DNA from: Methanocorpusculum sp. MCE
GTDB taxonomy: Archaea; Halobacteriota; Methanomicrobia; Methanomicrobiales; Methanocorpusculaceae
Direction: 5' to 3'
Length of the DNA: 21,776 nucleotides
Assembly (NCBI GenBank): GCA_003315675.1
Contig: NIZU01000003.1
Coordinates: forward strand, 1-21,776
Positions 7,564-14,967 of the stretch are shown here, one piece after another (position 1 is the stretch's first letter; each line of letters starts with the position of its first letter). Made by a program: the position numbers and the translations under genes. Under the pieces are notes generated by a model that was not told the origin of the DNA, searched no databases, and was given only the letters and a program-made list of their open reading frames with translations.

Positions 7564-7796
7564 ACAAACACGCAAAAATCGCAAAAAAAGCAGGGAGGGG
7601 TCTTGCCGCATATCTGACCGACTGGAAAAATCTGCTGGCGCACGCTCTTCCTGGGTGTCTTCTGCTGATCATTGCGATTATTGCCCCGGTCCTGATATGG
7701 GCAAAACTTCTGCTGATCATCTGCCTTGTGACACTGAACATCATCCGCATGAGATGGTCAAAGAGCCGAAAGATACAGAATACAGTCGAAAGATGA
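7560..7796 (+). CDS. Small membrane protein in marR operon
   Basis: A 78-residue protein of unknown function. A basic N terminus (MNKHAKIAKKAGRGL) and a Trp-containing amphipathic part precede one long or two short hydrophobic helices at about 30-60 (ALPGCLLLIIAIIAPVLIW, then AKLLLIICLVTLNII), ending in a basic tail. By the positive-inside rule both ends would be cytoplasmic, giving a hairpin. Its ATG overlaps the marR stop by 4 bases, implying translational coupling. It may be an accessory of the exporter/regulator system, but nothing in the sequence proves a role. Confidence 0.65.
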   Translation: MNKHAKIAKKAGRGLAAYLTDWKNLLAHALPGCLLLIIAIIAPVLIWAKLLLIICLVTLNIIRMRWSKSRKIQNTVER

Positions 7797-7820
7797 GAAA
7801 AATACCACTGCCGCAATTAC

Positions 7821-7854
7821 CTTTAAGTGTACATGGGATGATGTAGTTAGTAAC
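7821..7854 (+). promoter_or_regulatory. Promoter and small palindrome before flavodoxin gene
   Basis: CTTTAAGTGT (7821-7830) is a TATA-like element; about 20 bases on lies GTTAGTAAC (7846-7854), with GTTA/TAAC arms. A good ribosome-binding sequence, GGAGG, follows at about 7861, 8 bases before the ATG at 7873. Confidence 0.35.
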
Positions 7855-7872
7855 GAAACCGGAGGCAGGATC

Positions 7873-8300
7873 ATGACATACGCAGTAATTTACTTTTCAC
7901 GAACGGGAACCAGCCGGAGGATTGCTGAAAAAATCGCGAAAAACTCTCCGTAGAACCGATTGAGGTGACCGACAACGTGGATTGGGACGGTACTCTCGGC
8001 TATATGCGTGCAGCACGCTATGTGATGAAGAATAAAGAGGTCGCCATTCAGACCCGCGGAACGATCGGCGAGGTGGACGAGTATATCGTTGTGAGCCCTA
8101 TGTGGTGTGGAAAAATCACCCCGGCGATCCGGATTTTTCTGCAGGAACTTCCAAAAGAGAAAGTCCGCCTGATTGTTTCTTCCGGAGGCATGACCTACAA
8201 AGAACGGGATGGATATCTGTCCGTTCTCGACATCATGAAGAAAGATAAAAACGAAGATCAGCTGATCGACGCATTCGTCAGCGGTCTGACAAAACCCTAA
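7873..8300 (+). pseudogene. Flavodoxin-family protein, one-base frameshift
   Basis: A small FMN-binding electron-transfer protein. It begins MTYAVIYFSRTGTSRRIAEK, with the S-R-T-G-T phosphate-binding loop of flavodoxins, and stops at a TAG after 26 codons. The other frame continues LSVEPIEVTDNVDWDGT with VVSPMWCGKITPAIRIFLQE (isoalloxazine-side loop) to 8300. The two join perfectly if the five-A run at 7939-7943 had six A (IAKKLSVEP), giving 142 residues, a normal length for short flavodoxins. Start is fixed by a strong GGAGG. Either the gene is dead by one-base slippage or this is a base-calling error in a homopolymer; slippage during expression cannot be excluded. It is convergent with the permease gene. 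Confidence 0.87.
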
Positions 8301-8317
8301 TCAAATCACCTTTTTTA

Positions 8318-9124
8318 TCACGGAAGCAGCATCCGGATGGCGATCACCAGCATCAGGATAAAAAATATGCGCCGAAGCCAGACCTCAGGCACGCGACCCG
8401 AGATTTTGACGGCAAACAAAACCATCGGTATCGCCGTAATGACGAGGATTGCCCACATCAGGACGTCAATGTAGCCAATTAGGTAAAATCCGTAGGCAGA
8501 GAGATCGATCCCAGCTGAAAAACCATTCACCAGATACGAGAGGATCCCGCCGAGTGTTATAAATACGATGGCCGCGGAAGAGGTCGCAGCCGCTTTTTTC
8601 ATCGAAAATTTCCCCAGAAGTACCATCAGCGGCACTAAAACCGTACCGCCGCCCACCCCAAGAAGGCCGGACATGAAACCGGAGATCCCGCCGATACCGC
8701 CGGCAAGCGGCGCGGTCATTCTCTCACCTGTTCCGGACGGAAGAGACGTGACCAGACGGACTGCACCGAGAATCAGCATTACGCCAAAAAGAATCGTGAG
8801 AATCTTTACCGGAAGATACGTTGCGACGGTGCCGCCGATGAATCCGGTTACCGTACCACATAACCCCATGATAACTGCGTCCCGCCAGACAACATTTCCC
8901 TTTTTTGTATGACCAAACGCACCGGTCAAAACGGTTGGGAATGCCGCGGCGAGACTGGTTCCGAATGCCACCAAAATCGCTATATCATCGGGAACCCCGG
9001 ACTGGCGAAGAACAAAATACATCACCGGCGCATACAAAAATCCGCCGCCCACCCCCAAGAGGCCGGACATAAAACCGGCAATAAGGCCGGTTCCAATCAA
9101 AATACAGATGAAGATTGGGTCCAT
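8318..9124 (-). CDS. TauE/SafE family permease
   Basis: An integral membrane transporter of the TauE/SafE (DUF81) family, linked in other organisms to export or uptake of sulfite, sulfonates or other sulfur-containing anions. The 268 residues form about eight helices in two inverted halves; each half opens with the diagnostic repeat GFMSGLLGVGGG (about 17-28 and 154-165). It is the last gene of a minus-strand operon, starting 4 bases after the radical SAM stop, and behind SepCysS. Since SepCysS consumes a sulfur donor, a sulfur-compound substrate would make sense, but that is inference; several members of the family transport unrelated acids. The frame is intact. Confidence 0.88.
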   Translation of the reverse strand: MDPIFICILIGTGLIAGFMSGLLGVGGGFLYAPVMYFVLRQSGVPDDIAILVAFGTSLAAAFPTVLTGAFGHTKKGNVVWRDAVIMGLCGTVTGFIGGTVATYLPVKILTILFGVMLILGAVRLVTSLPSGTGERMTAPLAGGIGGISGFMSGLLGVGGGTVLVPLMVLLGKFSMKKAAATSSAAIVFITLGGILSYLVNGFSAGIDLSAYGFYLIGYIDVLMWAILVITAIPMVLFAVKISGRVPEVWLRRIFFILMLVIAIRMLLP

Positions 9125-9128
9125 GATA

Positions 9129-10232
9129 TCAGGGTATTATCTCGCAGCCGTTATACCGGGTATGAGAAAATCCAGTCATTTTGAGCCTGCCTTCATCCAA
9201 CATAGCCTGGATTCGAGGCAGATTTTCCATAAGAGCATCGTGCAGGTTCCTGACCGTGCCGCAGGCGAGTTTGTATTCATCACGCCATGGTCTGATGATG
9301 TTTGAGTAAAGACACCGTCCTCCGCAGAATCCATATTCGTCGCAGGAAAGACAGGGTTCCCGGACCGGTATTTCCGGAAGGGAGAGCGGATCGGCATCTC
9401 TGATATCGCCCGCATAATAATCCGCCATCCCCACCATGATCGGACAGGGAGCGATCCGGCCGTTGGTCATAATGCTGTAATTCACGTACCCCGAGCCGCA
9501 TCTGAGTTTTGAGGAGCGGCCAAGCAGAAGATCCTCGGTCGTCGAAAGAAACGGATACCATTTCGGAACAACACCCGTTTTCTCGATTCGCGAGACCCAC
9601 TCGGAAACGAGCCGGCGTATCCCGGCATTGTACTCCTCACTCCACGCGGCAAACCTGCGGCGGGAGAAGTCACCGGTGAAATCCGCATCCATCTGCCAGT
9701 GGATCGAGCTGAAGTGCTCAGCAAGATGGGTAACGGCAGAAAATATTTTCGTATCTTCGGCGACGGTCATTCTGGCAATAAGCTCGCCCGTGTATCCATT
9801 GGAACGGATCAAATCGGCGGTGCCAAGCACGAGATCATACATTCCCACCCCCCGATGCCTGTCGGTCAAATCCTTTTCCCCGTCGATAGAAATAAGGATC
9901 GTCTCGAACCTGTTTGTGTATTCTTTCGGGAGCTTCCCAAGAAGGGTGCCGTTTGTCTGGAGCATGAACCGTTTCACCGGGGCATGGTCCATGATCTCCA
10001 TAACCAGATCCGATCGGATGAGCGGCTCTCCGCCGATAAACGTGAGAACGGCATTTTGATCCTTGGCAAGATATGCGTAAAGCTCTTCCAATGGAAAAGC
10101 CAGATCTTCGCAGATCGTTTCATCGATCGTTCCCGGAGAGTGACCCGCAGGATCTTCCTCCTCGAACATCTTTCCCCTGCAGTACGAACAGCAGAGATTA
10201 CAGTCATCGGTAACAATCAGATGGAAAAACAT
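9129..10232 (-). CDS. Radical SAM/SPASM enzyme, probable peptide or protein modifier
   Basis: A 367-residue radical SAM enzyme. The [4Fe-4S] motif CX3CX2C is at Cys11, Cys15 and Cys18, unusually near the N terminus; the GGEP motif is at 67-70. The C terminus has a complete SPASM set: Cys245, Cys263, then Cys294-X2-Cys297-X5-Cys303-X3-Cys307 and Cys324, binding two auxiliary clusters. Such enzymes make thioether or carbon-carbon links in peptides (PqqE, AlbA) or activate sulfatases; the overall form resembles the archaeal AF1577-type putative peptide-modifying group. It starts 3 bases after the SepCysS stop and is followed by TauE/SafE at 4 bases, so it is firmly in that operon. No substrate is known; the 59-aa protein of the same operon is one candidate but has no Cys. 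Confidence 0.86.
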   Translation of the reverse strand: MFFHLIVTDDCNLCCSYCRGKMFEEEDPAGHSPGTIDETICEDLAFPLEELYAYLAKDQNAVLTFIGGEPLIRSDLVMEIMDHAPVKRFMLQTNGTLLGKLPKEYTNRFETILISIDGEKDLTDRHRGVGMYDLVLGTADLIRSNGYTGELIARMTVAEDTKIFSAVTHLAEHFSSIHWQMDADFTGDFSRRRFAAWSEEYNAGIRRLVSEWVSRIEKTGVVPKWYPFLSTTEDLLLGRSSKLRCGSGYVNYSIMTNGRIAPCPIMVGMADYYAGDIRDADPLSLPEIPVREPCLSCDEYGFCGGRCLYSNIIRPWRDEYKLACGTVRNLHDALMENLPRIQAMLDEGRLKMTGFSHTRYNGCEIIP

Positions 10233-10235
10233 ACG

Positions 10236-11414
10236 TCAGTTGATGGTCAGACCATTCGTTTCCGCGATCTCAAGATATGCATCTGCTACATACTCGGCCT
10301 GCTTTCTGGTCATACCGTAGGTGTTGAACTTCCACACCTTGGTGGCTCCGGGAATGATTCCCGTGATCCCCTTCTTTCCAAGGGCACTCGATAAGAAAAA
10401 TCCCCGTTTCTTGTGGGTCTGCGCGATCAGATCAAAGGAGCCGGTGGTGTCAACCCGCGTAAGCGTGTGTTTTCTTGGATACTCGGAAAGGATCTTCGTT
10501 CCCTCAATTGATCGAAGAGCCTCGACTACAATCTTACTGTTGGCAAGTTCTTCGTCGAAATGTTCAACGCGGGCCTTTACCTTCGGGAAGGAGGCAAGAA
10601 GTCCGACGATCGGAGCACCCATCAGGGAACATCCGAGAATGCCAACCTCTTTTATACCGAATTTCCTCCCCGTGAGGTCACCTTCCATCTGGGTTGTGCG
10701 GAAAACCTCGTCGGCCCGCTCCTCGGTAGTAGCAAGAAATCCCGATGGAGCGGGGGCAGCCATGCTTTTGTGACCGGACCCAACGATGAAGTCGACCCCG
10801 AGCTCTCTCCCGTTCACCGGCATTATACCTACTGTGTAGACACCGTTGTAAAGGACAGGGATGTCATACTGATGAGCGACCTTTGCGATGCCTTTTACAT
10901 CATGCATGTTGCCGAACTGATAATCCACATGATCGATGTAGAGCAGCTTCGGCGTGGTACCGAACTCACGAACAACATCCTCGATCCGATTCGCGGTGTC
11001 CTCTGCCGTGATATGGTTGTCGGCAGTTTTTGGAATCTCGCGAACGATTCCTTTCTGAAGTTCGACGGACAGATACGAAGTATAGTGGGCAAGCGCACCG
11101 ATCAGAACTGGATCGCCTTTCTCCACATAGGTTCCGGCAACCTGCTGGAATCCGCGGCGTGCTCCGGGAACCGTGCGTGCCTGGGCCATCCCAAGCCACT
11201 CGGCGACATCCACATGGAAATCCTTCAGCGGCGGATTCTCGATATAATCCAGGCGGAACGGTTTTCTGCAGTTGTCACAGACCGAGTACCCGTCGCCCCA
11301 GCAGATCATTGCCTTCATCGCTTCAAGCGTCAGACGGCCGCCCACCTGAATCGGATCAAGATTGATGGAGGTCTCATCGACCATGCGTGCATCGATATTA
11401 TCACAGCATTTCAT
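10236..11414 (-). CDS. pscS: O-phospho-L-seryl-tRNA:Cys-tRNA synthase (SepCysS)
   Basis: PLP enzyme converting Sep-tRNA(Cys), made by SepRS, to Cys-tRNA(Cys) with a sulfur donor; in many methanogens this is the main cysteine source. The 392-residue protein shows the family blocks SINLDPIQVGGRLT, CWGDGYSVCDNC and a PLP lysine at Lys216 in VGSGHKSMAA. Cys46 and Cys49, plus Cys262 (GILGCSLMG), correspond to the three cysteines reported to carry the persulfide in archaeal homologues. The start ATG at 11414 overlaps the stop of the upstream 59-aa gene (ATGA), supporting translational coupling. Downstream genes (radical SAM, TauE/SafE) follow within 4 bases. SepRS is not in the window. Confidence 0.95.
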   Translation of the reverse strand: MKCCDNIDARMVDETSINLDPIQVGGRLTLEAMKAMICWGDGYSVCDNCRKPFRLDYIENPPLKDFHVDVAEWLGMAQARTVPGARRGFQQVAGTYVEKGDPVLIGALAHYTSYLSVELQKGIVREIPKTADNHITAEDTANRIEDVVREFGTTPKLLYIDHVDYQFGNMHDVKGIAKVAHQYDIPVLYNGVYTVGIMPVNGRELGVDFIVGSGHKSMAAPAPSGFLATTEERADEVFRTTQMEGDLTGRKFGIKEVGILGCSLMGAPIVGLLASFPKVKARVEHFDEELANSKIVVEALRSIEGTKILSEYPRKHTLTRVDTTGSFDLIAQTHKKRGFFLSSALGKKGITGIIPGATKVWKFNTYGMTRKQAEYVADAYLEIAETNGLTIN

Positions 11415-11590
11415 AAGAGTTCCTCTCTGAGTATGGATATCTGTTTCTCCACCGATGCAAGGGCCTTTGCGGTTTTTACCTTCTGGTCCTCGTCAAGGGA
11501 ATGATCCGGGGCAGTAGTCCGGAGGAGGGCTCTGATATCCGTTATGGAGAACAAAGCCTGAAATACTGCATCTGCGGCTCGCTGTGACAT
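11411..11590 (-). CDS. 59-residue helical protein coupled to SepCysS
   Basis: A short gene starting MSQRAADAVFQALFSITDIR and ending SVEKQISILREELL, 59 codons. It is charged, has no Cys or Trp, no membrane segment, and looks all-helical, with a C-terminal amphipathic/coiled-coil stretch. Its TGA overlaps the SepCysS ATG by 4 bases (11411-11414), a strong sign that it is real and coupled. It begins 40 bases after the preceding DUF1624 gene; an AGGAG lies about 20 bases before the ATG, too far for a standard site, so initiation is uncertain. It may be an adaptor of the tRNA-dependent cysteine complex, analogous in role to SepCysE of class I methanogens, or a substrate of the radical SAM enzyme. 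Neither is shown by the sequence. Confidence 0.68.
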   Translation of the reverse strand: MSQRAADAVFQALFSITDIRALLRTTAPDHSLDEDQKVKTAKALASVEKQISILREELL

Positions 11591-11630
11591 GATGGTATGT
11601 ACGTCTACTCCTGGACAAAAGAAAATATCG

Positions 11631-12369
11631 TTACAGGCTCACGAGACCGAACAGGAATAAGACCGCGATGATGATCGGAACATGAACGAGATAGATGATC
11701 AGCGTGTGACGTCCAAGAAAGCAAAGCGGAGCAAGTAAGCGGGGCATTTCGCCGATCCGGGTGAGTATCCCGTGGCGAACACCGCCGGGATATATTACCT
11801 GACCGAGGGACACCCCAAGAAGGACAACGCCAAACCAGGGGATGAGCGGCTCGTAGTCCAGAGTGGCAAATCCGTTATAGGTGATACCGAACGGAAGAAG
11901 ACATGCCGGACTTCTAAGCATTGAGACGAGAGGAGAGAGAACGATACAGATTATGCCAAACACGAGCGGGACATACGGTTTGACCTTCAGGACGACAAAC
12001 GGAATGGCAAGTATCGTGGCAACGCCGATCAGATGAAGAATGCCGAAAACAACCGTTTCCGCAGGATAAACGAGCAAGGTAACTATCGTTATGACAGCGG
12101 CAACGCAGAGGAGATAAAGAGACCGGAAAAAAAAGTTTCTTCGCGGCCCGTACGGGACTGGTCTCGCGGCCGGTGGATAAAACGAGAGAAACACCGGCAA
12201 TCACGATAAAAAGAAAAGCGATCGGCGCACCCGACATGGTAAACTGATTGAACCAGGGGACAAGTCCCGTGCCGAAAAAGTAGAGACAGAAGAGAATATG
12301 ATATATGATCATTAAAATGATGGCGATTCCGCGTGCAGCGTCCAGTTCGAAGTAGCGCGACCCTCTCAT
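11631..12369 (-). pseudogene. DUF1624 membrane protein, frameshifted in a T8 run
   Basis: A multi-spanning membrane protein of the DUF1624 family, related to acyltransferase-3 and heparan-alpha-glucosaminide acetyltransferase folds; presumed acyl transfer to an envelope glycan. The N-terminal frame (MRGSRYFELDAARGIAIILM, then VIAGVSLVLSTGRE) runs to AAKKLFF and then goes out of frame at the T8 run (A8 on the plus strand, 12127-12134). Deleting one T restores RSLYLLCVAAVITIVTLLVY and the hallmark VFGILHLIG through to GLVSL, about 246 residues. Start at 12369 is preferred over 12405 because a TATA-like element at 12387-12403 lies ~26 bases upstream. The insertion either inactivates the gene or is a homopolymer error. 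It sits upstream of the SepCysS operon on the same strand. Confidence 0.83.
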
Positions 12370-12386
12370 TGGATTTATGTTGATGC

Positions 12387-12403
12387 GGATATCATATCTA
12401 TCC
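12387..12403. promoter_or_regulatory. Dyad TATA-like element between DUF1624 and marker-8 genes
   Basis: GGATATCATATCTATCC has GGATA/TATCC arms around an AT-rich core. Its centre is about 26 bases from the 12369 minus start and about 16 from the 12411 plus start. The geometry echoes the element at 3373-3384, another divergent pair. Confidence 0.4.
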
Positions 12404-12410
12404 ATCGGAA

Positions 12411-13264
12411 ATGAAAGACGAACACATTATCGAGGCAATCGGGATGACACGCATCGTTATCCGGGACGGAGAGGTTGTAGAGGTCGGAGAACCACAGGTC
12501 CGGTTCTGTCCGCTTGCAAAACGGTTTGCAGTATCGGTCGACCCGATCACAAAGGGATCGGTTCAAAAGAACATCGAGTCGCGAATCAAAAACTTCGGGA
12601 TGTTTACAAACGAGCGGCAGGTTCTTGACCGGGAAACCTTCGTTCTCTTCGGCGCATCAGAACTGATGAGCACGGGTCTGAGAACAAAGACGCTGGATGC
12701 GGCAGTTATCTGCTCGGATGGGGCAGGTACGGTGATCGTGCGGACACCGGAGCTTGTTCAGGGACTCGGCGGGAGGATGTCGGGACTCGGCGCGACGACT
12801 CCCCATCCAGAAGTGATCGGAAAAATAGAGGAGGCATCGTCATAGACAAAGAGACCGCGAAACTTGACGTGCTTGCCGGACTTGCCCGGGCAAAATCTGA
12901 AGGATGGACTAAAACAGCAGTGACGATTGCGGGATTCCAGCATGAACTCGCAGAGGAGATCCGCACAAAATATCCGGAAGCTTTGATAATAGCAGTGCAT
13001 ACATCAGGCGTTACGAGCGCCGAAAATGCAGAGAGACTGGTTGCCGCCTCCGATCTGGTCTTTGCCTGCGCCTCGAAGTATGTCCGTGCTGCCGTTTCCA
13101 AAGCTTTGGTCCAGGGAGGAGGAGGGGTTCCGGTATATGCCATGAGTCAGGCAGGTAAACGCCTGATTATGGAGAGACAGATCGAAACGGATCAACAGAT
13201 TCTCGTAAAAAACATCAAACTTCCTGTCGAGGATATGGGGAAACAGCCGGAACCTTTAGTCTAA
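12411..13264 (+). pseudogene. Methanogenesis marker protein 8 (DUF2099), frameshifted
   Basis: A conserved cytosolic protein found in essentially all methanogens; function unknown. The first frame starts HIIEAIGMTRIVIRDGEVVE and includes NFGMFTNER, DAAVICSDGAGTVIV and GLGGRMSGLGATT, then stops at TAG 12843-12845. The remaining frame reads GIVIDKETAKLDVLAGLARA, then VHTSGVT, FACASKYVR and VPVYAMSQAGKRLI, to 13264. At the join the expected KIEEAGGIVID is short of its AG codons: the pattern fits loss of about 7 bases between two GGAGGC-like repeats near 12826-12836. Total length would be ~285 residues, normal for the family. Unless the two halves associate, this widespread methanogen protein is lost here, or a second copy exists elsewhere. 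The flanking short repeats argue against a simple homopolymer read error. Confidence 0.87.
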
Positions 13265-13714
13265 TTTTTTGCCGGACGGATACCGGACATTCCACAGGAC
13301 ATCGGCGGAAGAGAAAGCCGAAAAATCTATCAACCTTACTACTCAGAACCCAATTTATGCATATTTTTAGATTTCGGGTGATTATATCCGGATTAGGGCA
13401 AAAGGTTTAAAGCCTGAGCCCAAAGGTAAAAGTGTTCACCGGACGGGGCAGCCGTCTGCCGATGATTTTTAGTTTTTTCACAGCGGCTTTGGCTCCCAGA
13501 GACCCGGCTCTGTCATGTATTAACAGAGAAGAACACAGACTTGAGGCGAAAAAATGCATTCACTGTATATTTCATCATGGATCCAGCTTGATAATGAGCT
13601 GGAACGAGTTTTGCATGGAAACGAACTGTGAATAAATCCGGTCGCAGGATGGGTCACGGATCATCATTATGAATTGAGTGACTCGGGGCCGTCTGGAAAA
13701 GAGGGAGGGACATA
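13265..13714 (+). promoter_or_regulatory. Gene-free, hairpin-rich region and leader of ablA
   Basis: No credible CDS is seen in these 450 bases. A TATA-like GATTATATCC lies at about 13380-13389, which would give a leader near 300 bases. Within it are three inverted repeats: GGACGG/CCGTCT (13441-13457), followed by T runs at 13465-13477; CTCTGT/ACAGAG (13508-13528); and TCCAGCT/AGCTGGA (13582-13603). A strong Shine-Dalgarno GGGAGGG ends a few bases before the ablA ATG. The first hairpin plus T run looks like a terminator or attenuator. The region may hold a regulatory RNA or a structured leader of the osmolyte operon; no known riboswitch class was recognised. Confidence 0.45.
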
Positions 13715-14967
13715 ATGACACTGCCGACAGAATCAGCAGAGCAAACGGCAGCGGGTAGTTCGGAGACGAATGATGCCGGTGCCTTTCCAACGGGAAAATA
13801 TGCCGGCAGAGATGCCGGTGAATACTGGAAAAACTGGAAATGGCAGGTTCGGCATGCAGTAAGGAGTATCGACAGGGTCCAGCAGGTACTGGGGATAACG
13901 TTTGACCCAAAAGAACGCGAGCTTCTCCGGAAGAACTCATCGTGGAAAATTATGAACTTCAGGATCCCCTCGCGGAGGATAAAGACAGTCCGTGCGCGTG
14001 TATCACGCACAGATATCCGGACCGTGTTTTATTTCTTATCAGTAATACCTGTGCAATGTACTGCAGACACTGCACGCGGAAACGAAAAGTAGGCGACAAA
14101 GATTCGATTCCAAGCCGGGAAAAAATTCTGGAAGGGATCGCCTACATACGTGAAAACTCCCGGATTCGCGATGTGCTCCTTTCCGGCGGAGACCCGTTTA
14201 TGCTGAGTGATGATGTTCTGGACTGGATACTGACAGAACTTATCGCCATCCCGCATGTTGAGGTGATACGTATCGGGACGAGAGTCCCGGTCGTTCTGCC
14301 GTTCAGAATCACCGACGAACTCGTCGGCATCCTTAAAAAGCACAAACCGATCTGGATCAATACACAGTTCAATCATCCAAAAGAGATGACGAGCTCGGCA
14401 CAATCGGCCATTGCCAAACTTGCCGACGCCGGCATCCCGCTTGGAAACCAGTCGGTTCTTCTTGCACGGATCAACGACTGCCCGGTTATTATGAAAGAAC
14501 TCGTCCATCAGCTGGTAAAAAACAGGATCCGTCCGTATTATTTGTATCAGTGCGATCTTTCGGAGGGGATCAGTCATTTCAGGACCCCTATATCCAAAGG
14601 AGTCGAGATCATGGAGAGTCTGATTGGACATACCAGCGGATTTGCCGTCCCGCGGTATGTAGTAGATGCCCCGGGAGGAGGAGGGAAGATACCGGTCTCT
14701 CCGAATTATCTCTTGACATGGTCGGTGAACAAAGTCGTTCTCCGAAACTATGAAGGGATGATTTGTACATATCAGGAGCCTGCGGCGTATGACAGAATCG
14801 TCTGTGATCAGAATTGCGATGCCTGTAAACTTCAGCTGGACGTCCAAAACGCAGATGAGTCAAAGGTAGTCGGCGTCGCAAAACTTCTCGCAGATTATGA
14901 TGACACAACGACCCTGATTCCGGAGAACAATGAGCGAATCGACAGGAGAGATGATGCAGCCGTCTGA
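13715..14967 (+). pseudogene. ablA: Lysine 2,3-aminomutase with internal out-of-frame deletion
   Basis: Radical SAM/PLP enzyme turning L-lysine into beta-lysine, first step to the osmolyte N-epsilon-acetyl-beta-lysine. The N-terminal part (EYWKNWKWQVRHAVRSID, then FDPKERELLRK) runs to about 13933, where the frame changes to ELIVENYELQDPLAEDKDSP. The usual stretch containing TPYYLSLID and a proline-rich loop, roughly 35-45 codons, is absent, so this is a real deletion, not a read error. The rest is intact: CAMYCRHCTRKRKVG (cluster motif), LLSGGDPF, INDCP and QCDLSEGISHF (substrate Asp pair), PGGGGKIPV (PLP Lys) and C-terminal CDQNCDACKLQ (zinc Cys). A start at an internal GTG (13942) would lack the N-terminal domain. 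Start at 13715 is fixed by GGGAGGG. Overlaps ablB. Confidence 0.9.

Noticed and set aside
7939..7943. Programmed frameshifting in the flavodoxin gene
   Set aside because: No canonical slippery heptamer with a downstream structure was seen; mutation or read error in the A run is simpler, though not excluded.
9699..10394. 231-codon plus-strand frame over the radical SAM gene
   Set aside because: Antisense shadow; the minus frame carries the complete radical SAM and SPASM cysteine sets.
10560..11504. 314-codon open frame on the plus strand
   Set aside because: It runs antisense through SepCysS; the sequence is low in recognisable motifs and follows from codon bias of the true gene.
13432..13635. 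67-codon frame in the ablA leader
   Set aside because: No ribosome-binding site, an unconvincing composition, and it crosses three inverted repeats; more likely untranslated leader.
14029..14847. 272-codon minus-strand frame
   Set aside because: It is antisense to the conserved part of ablA, whose catalytic motifs are all in the plus frame.
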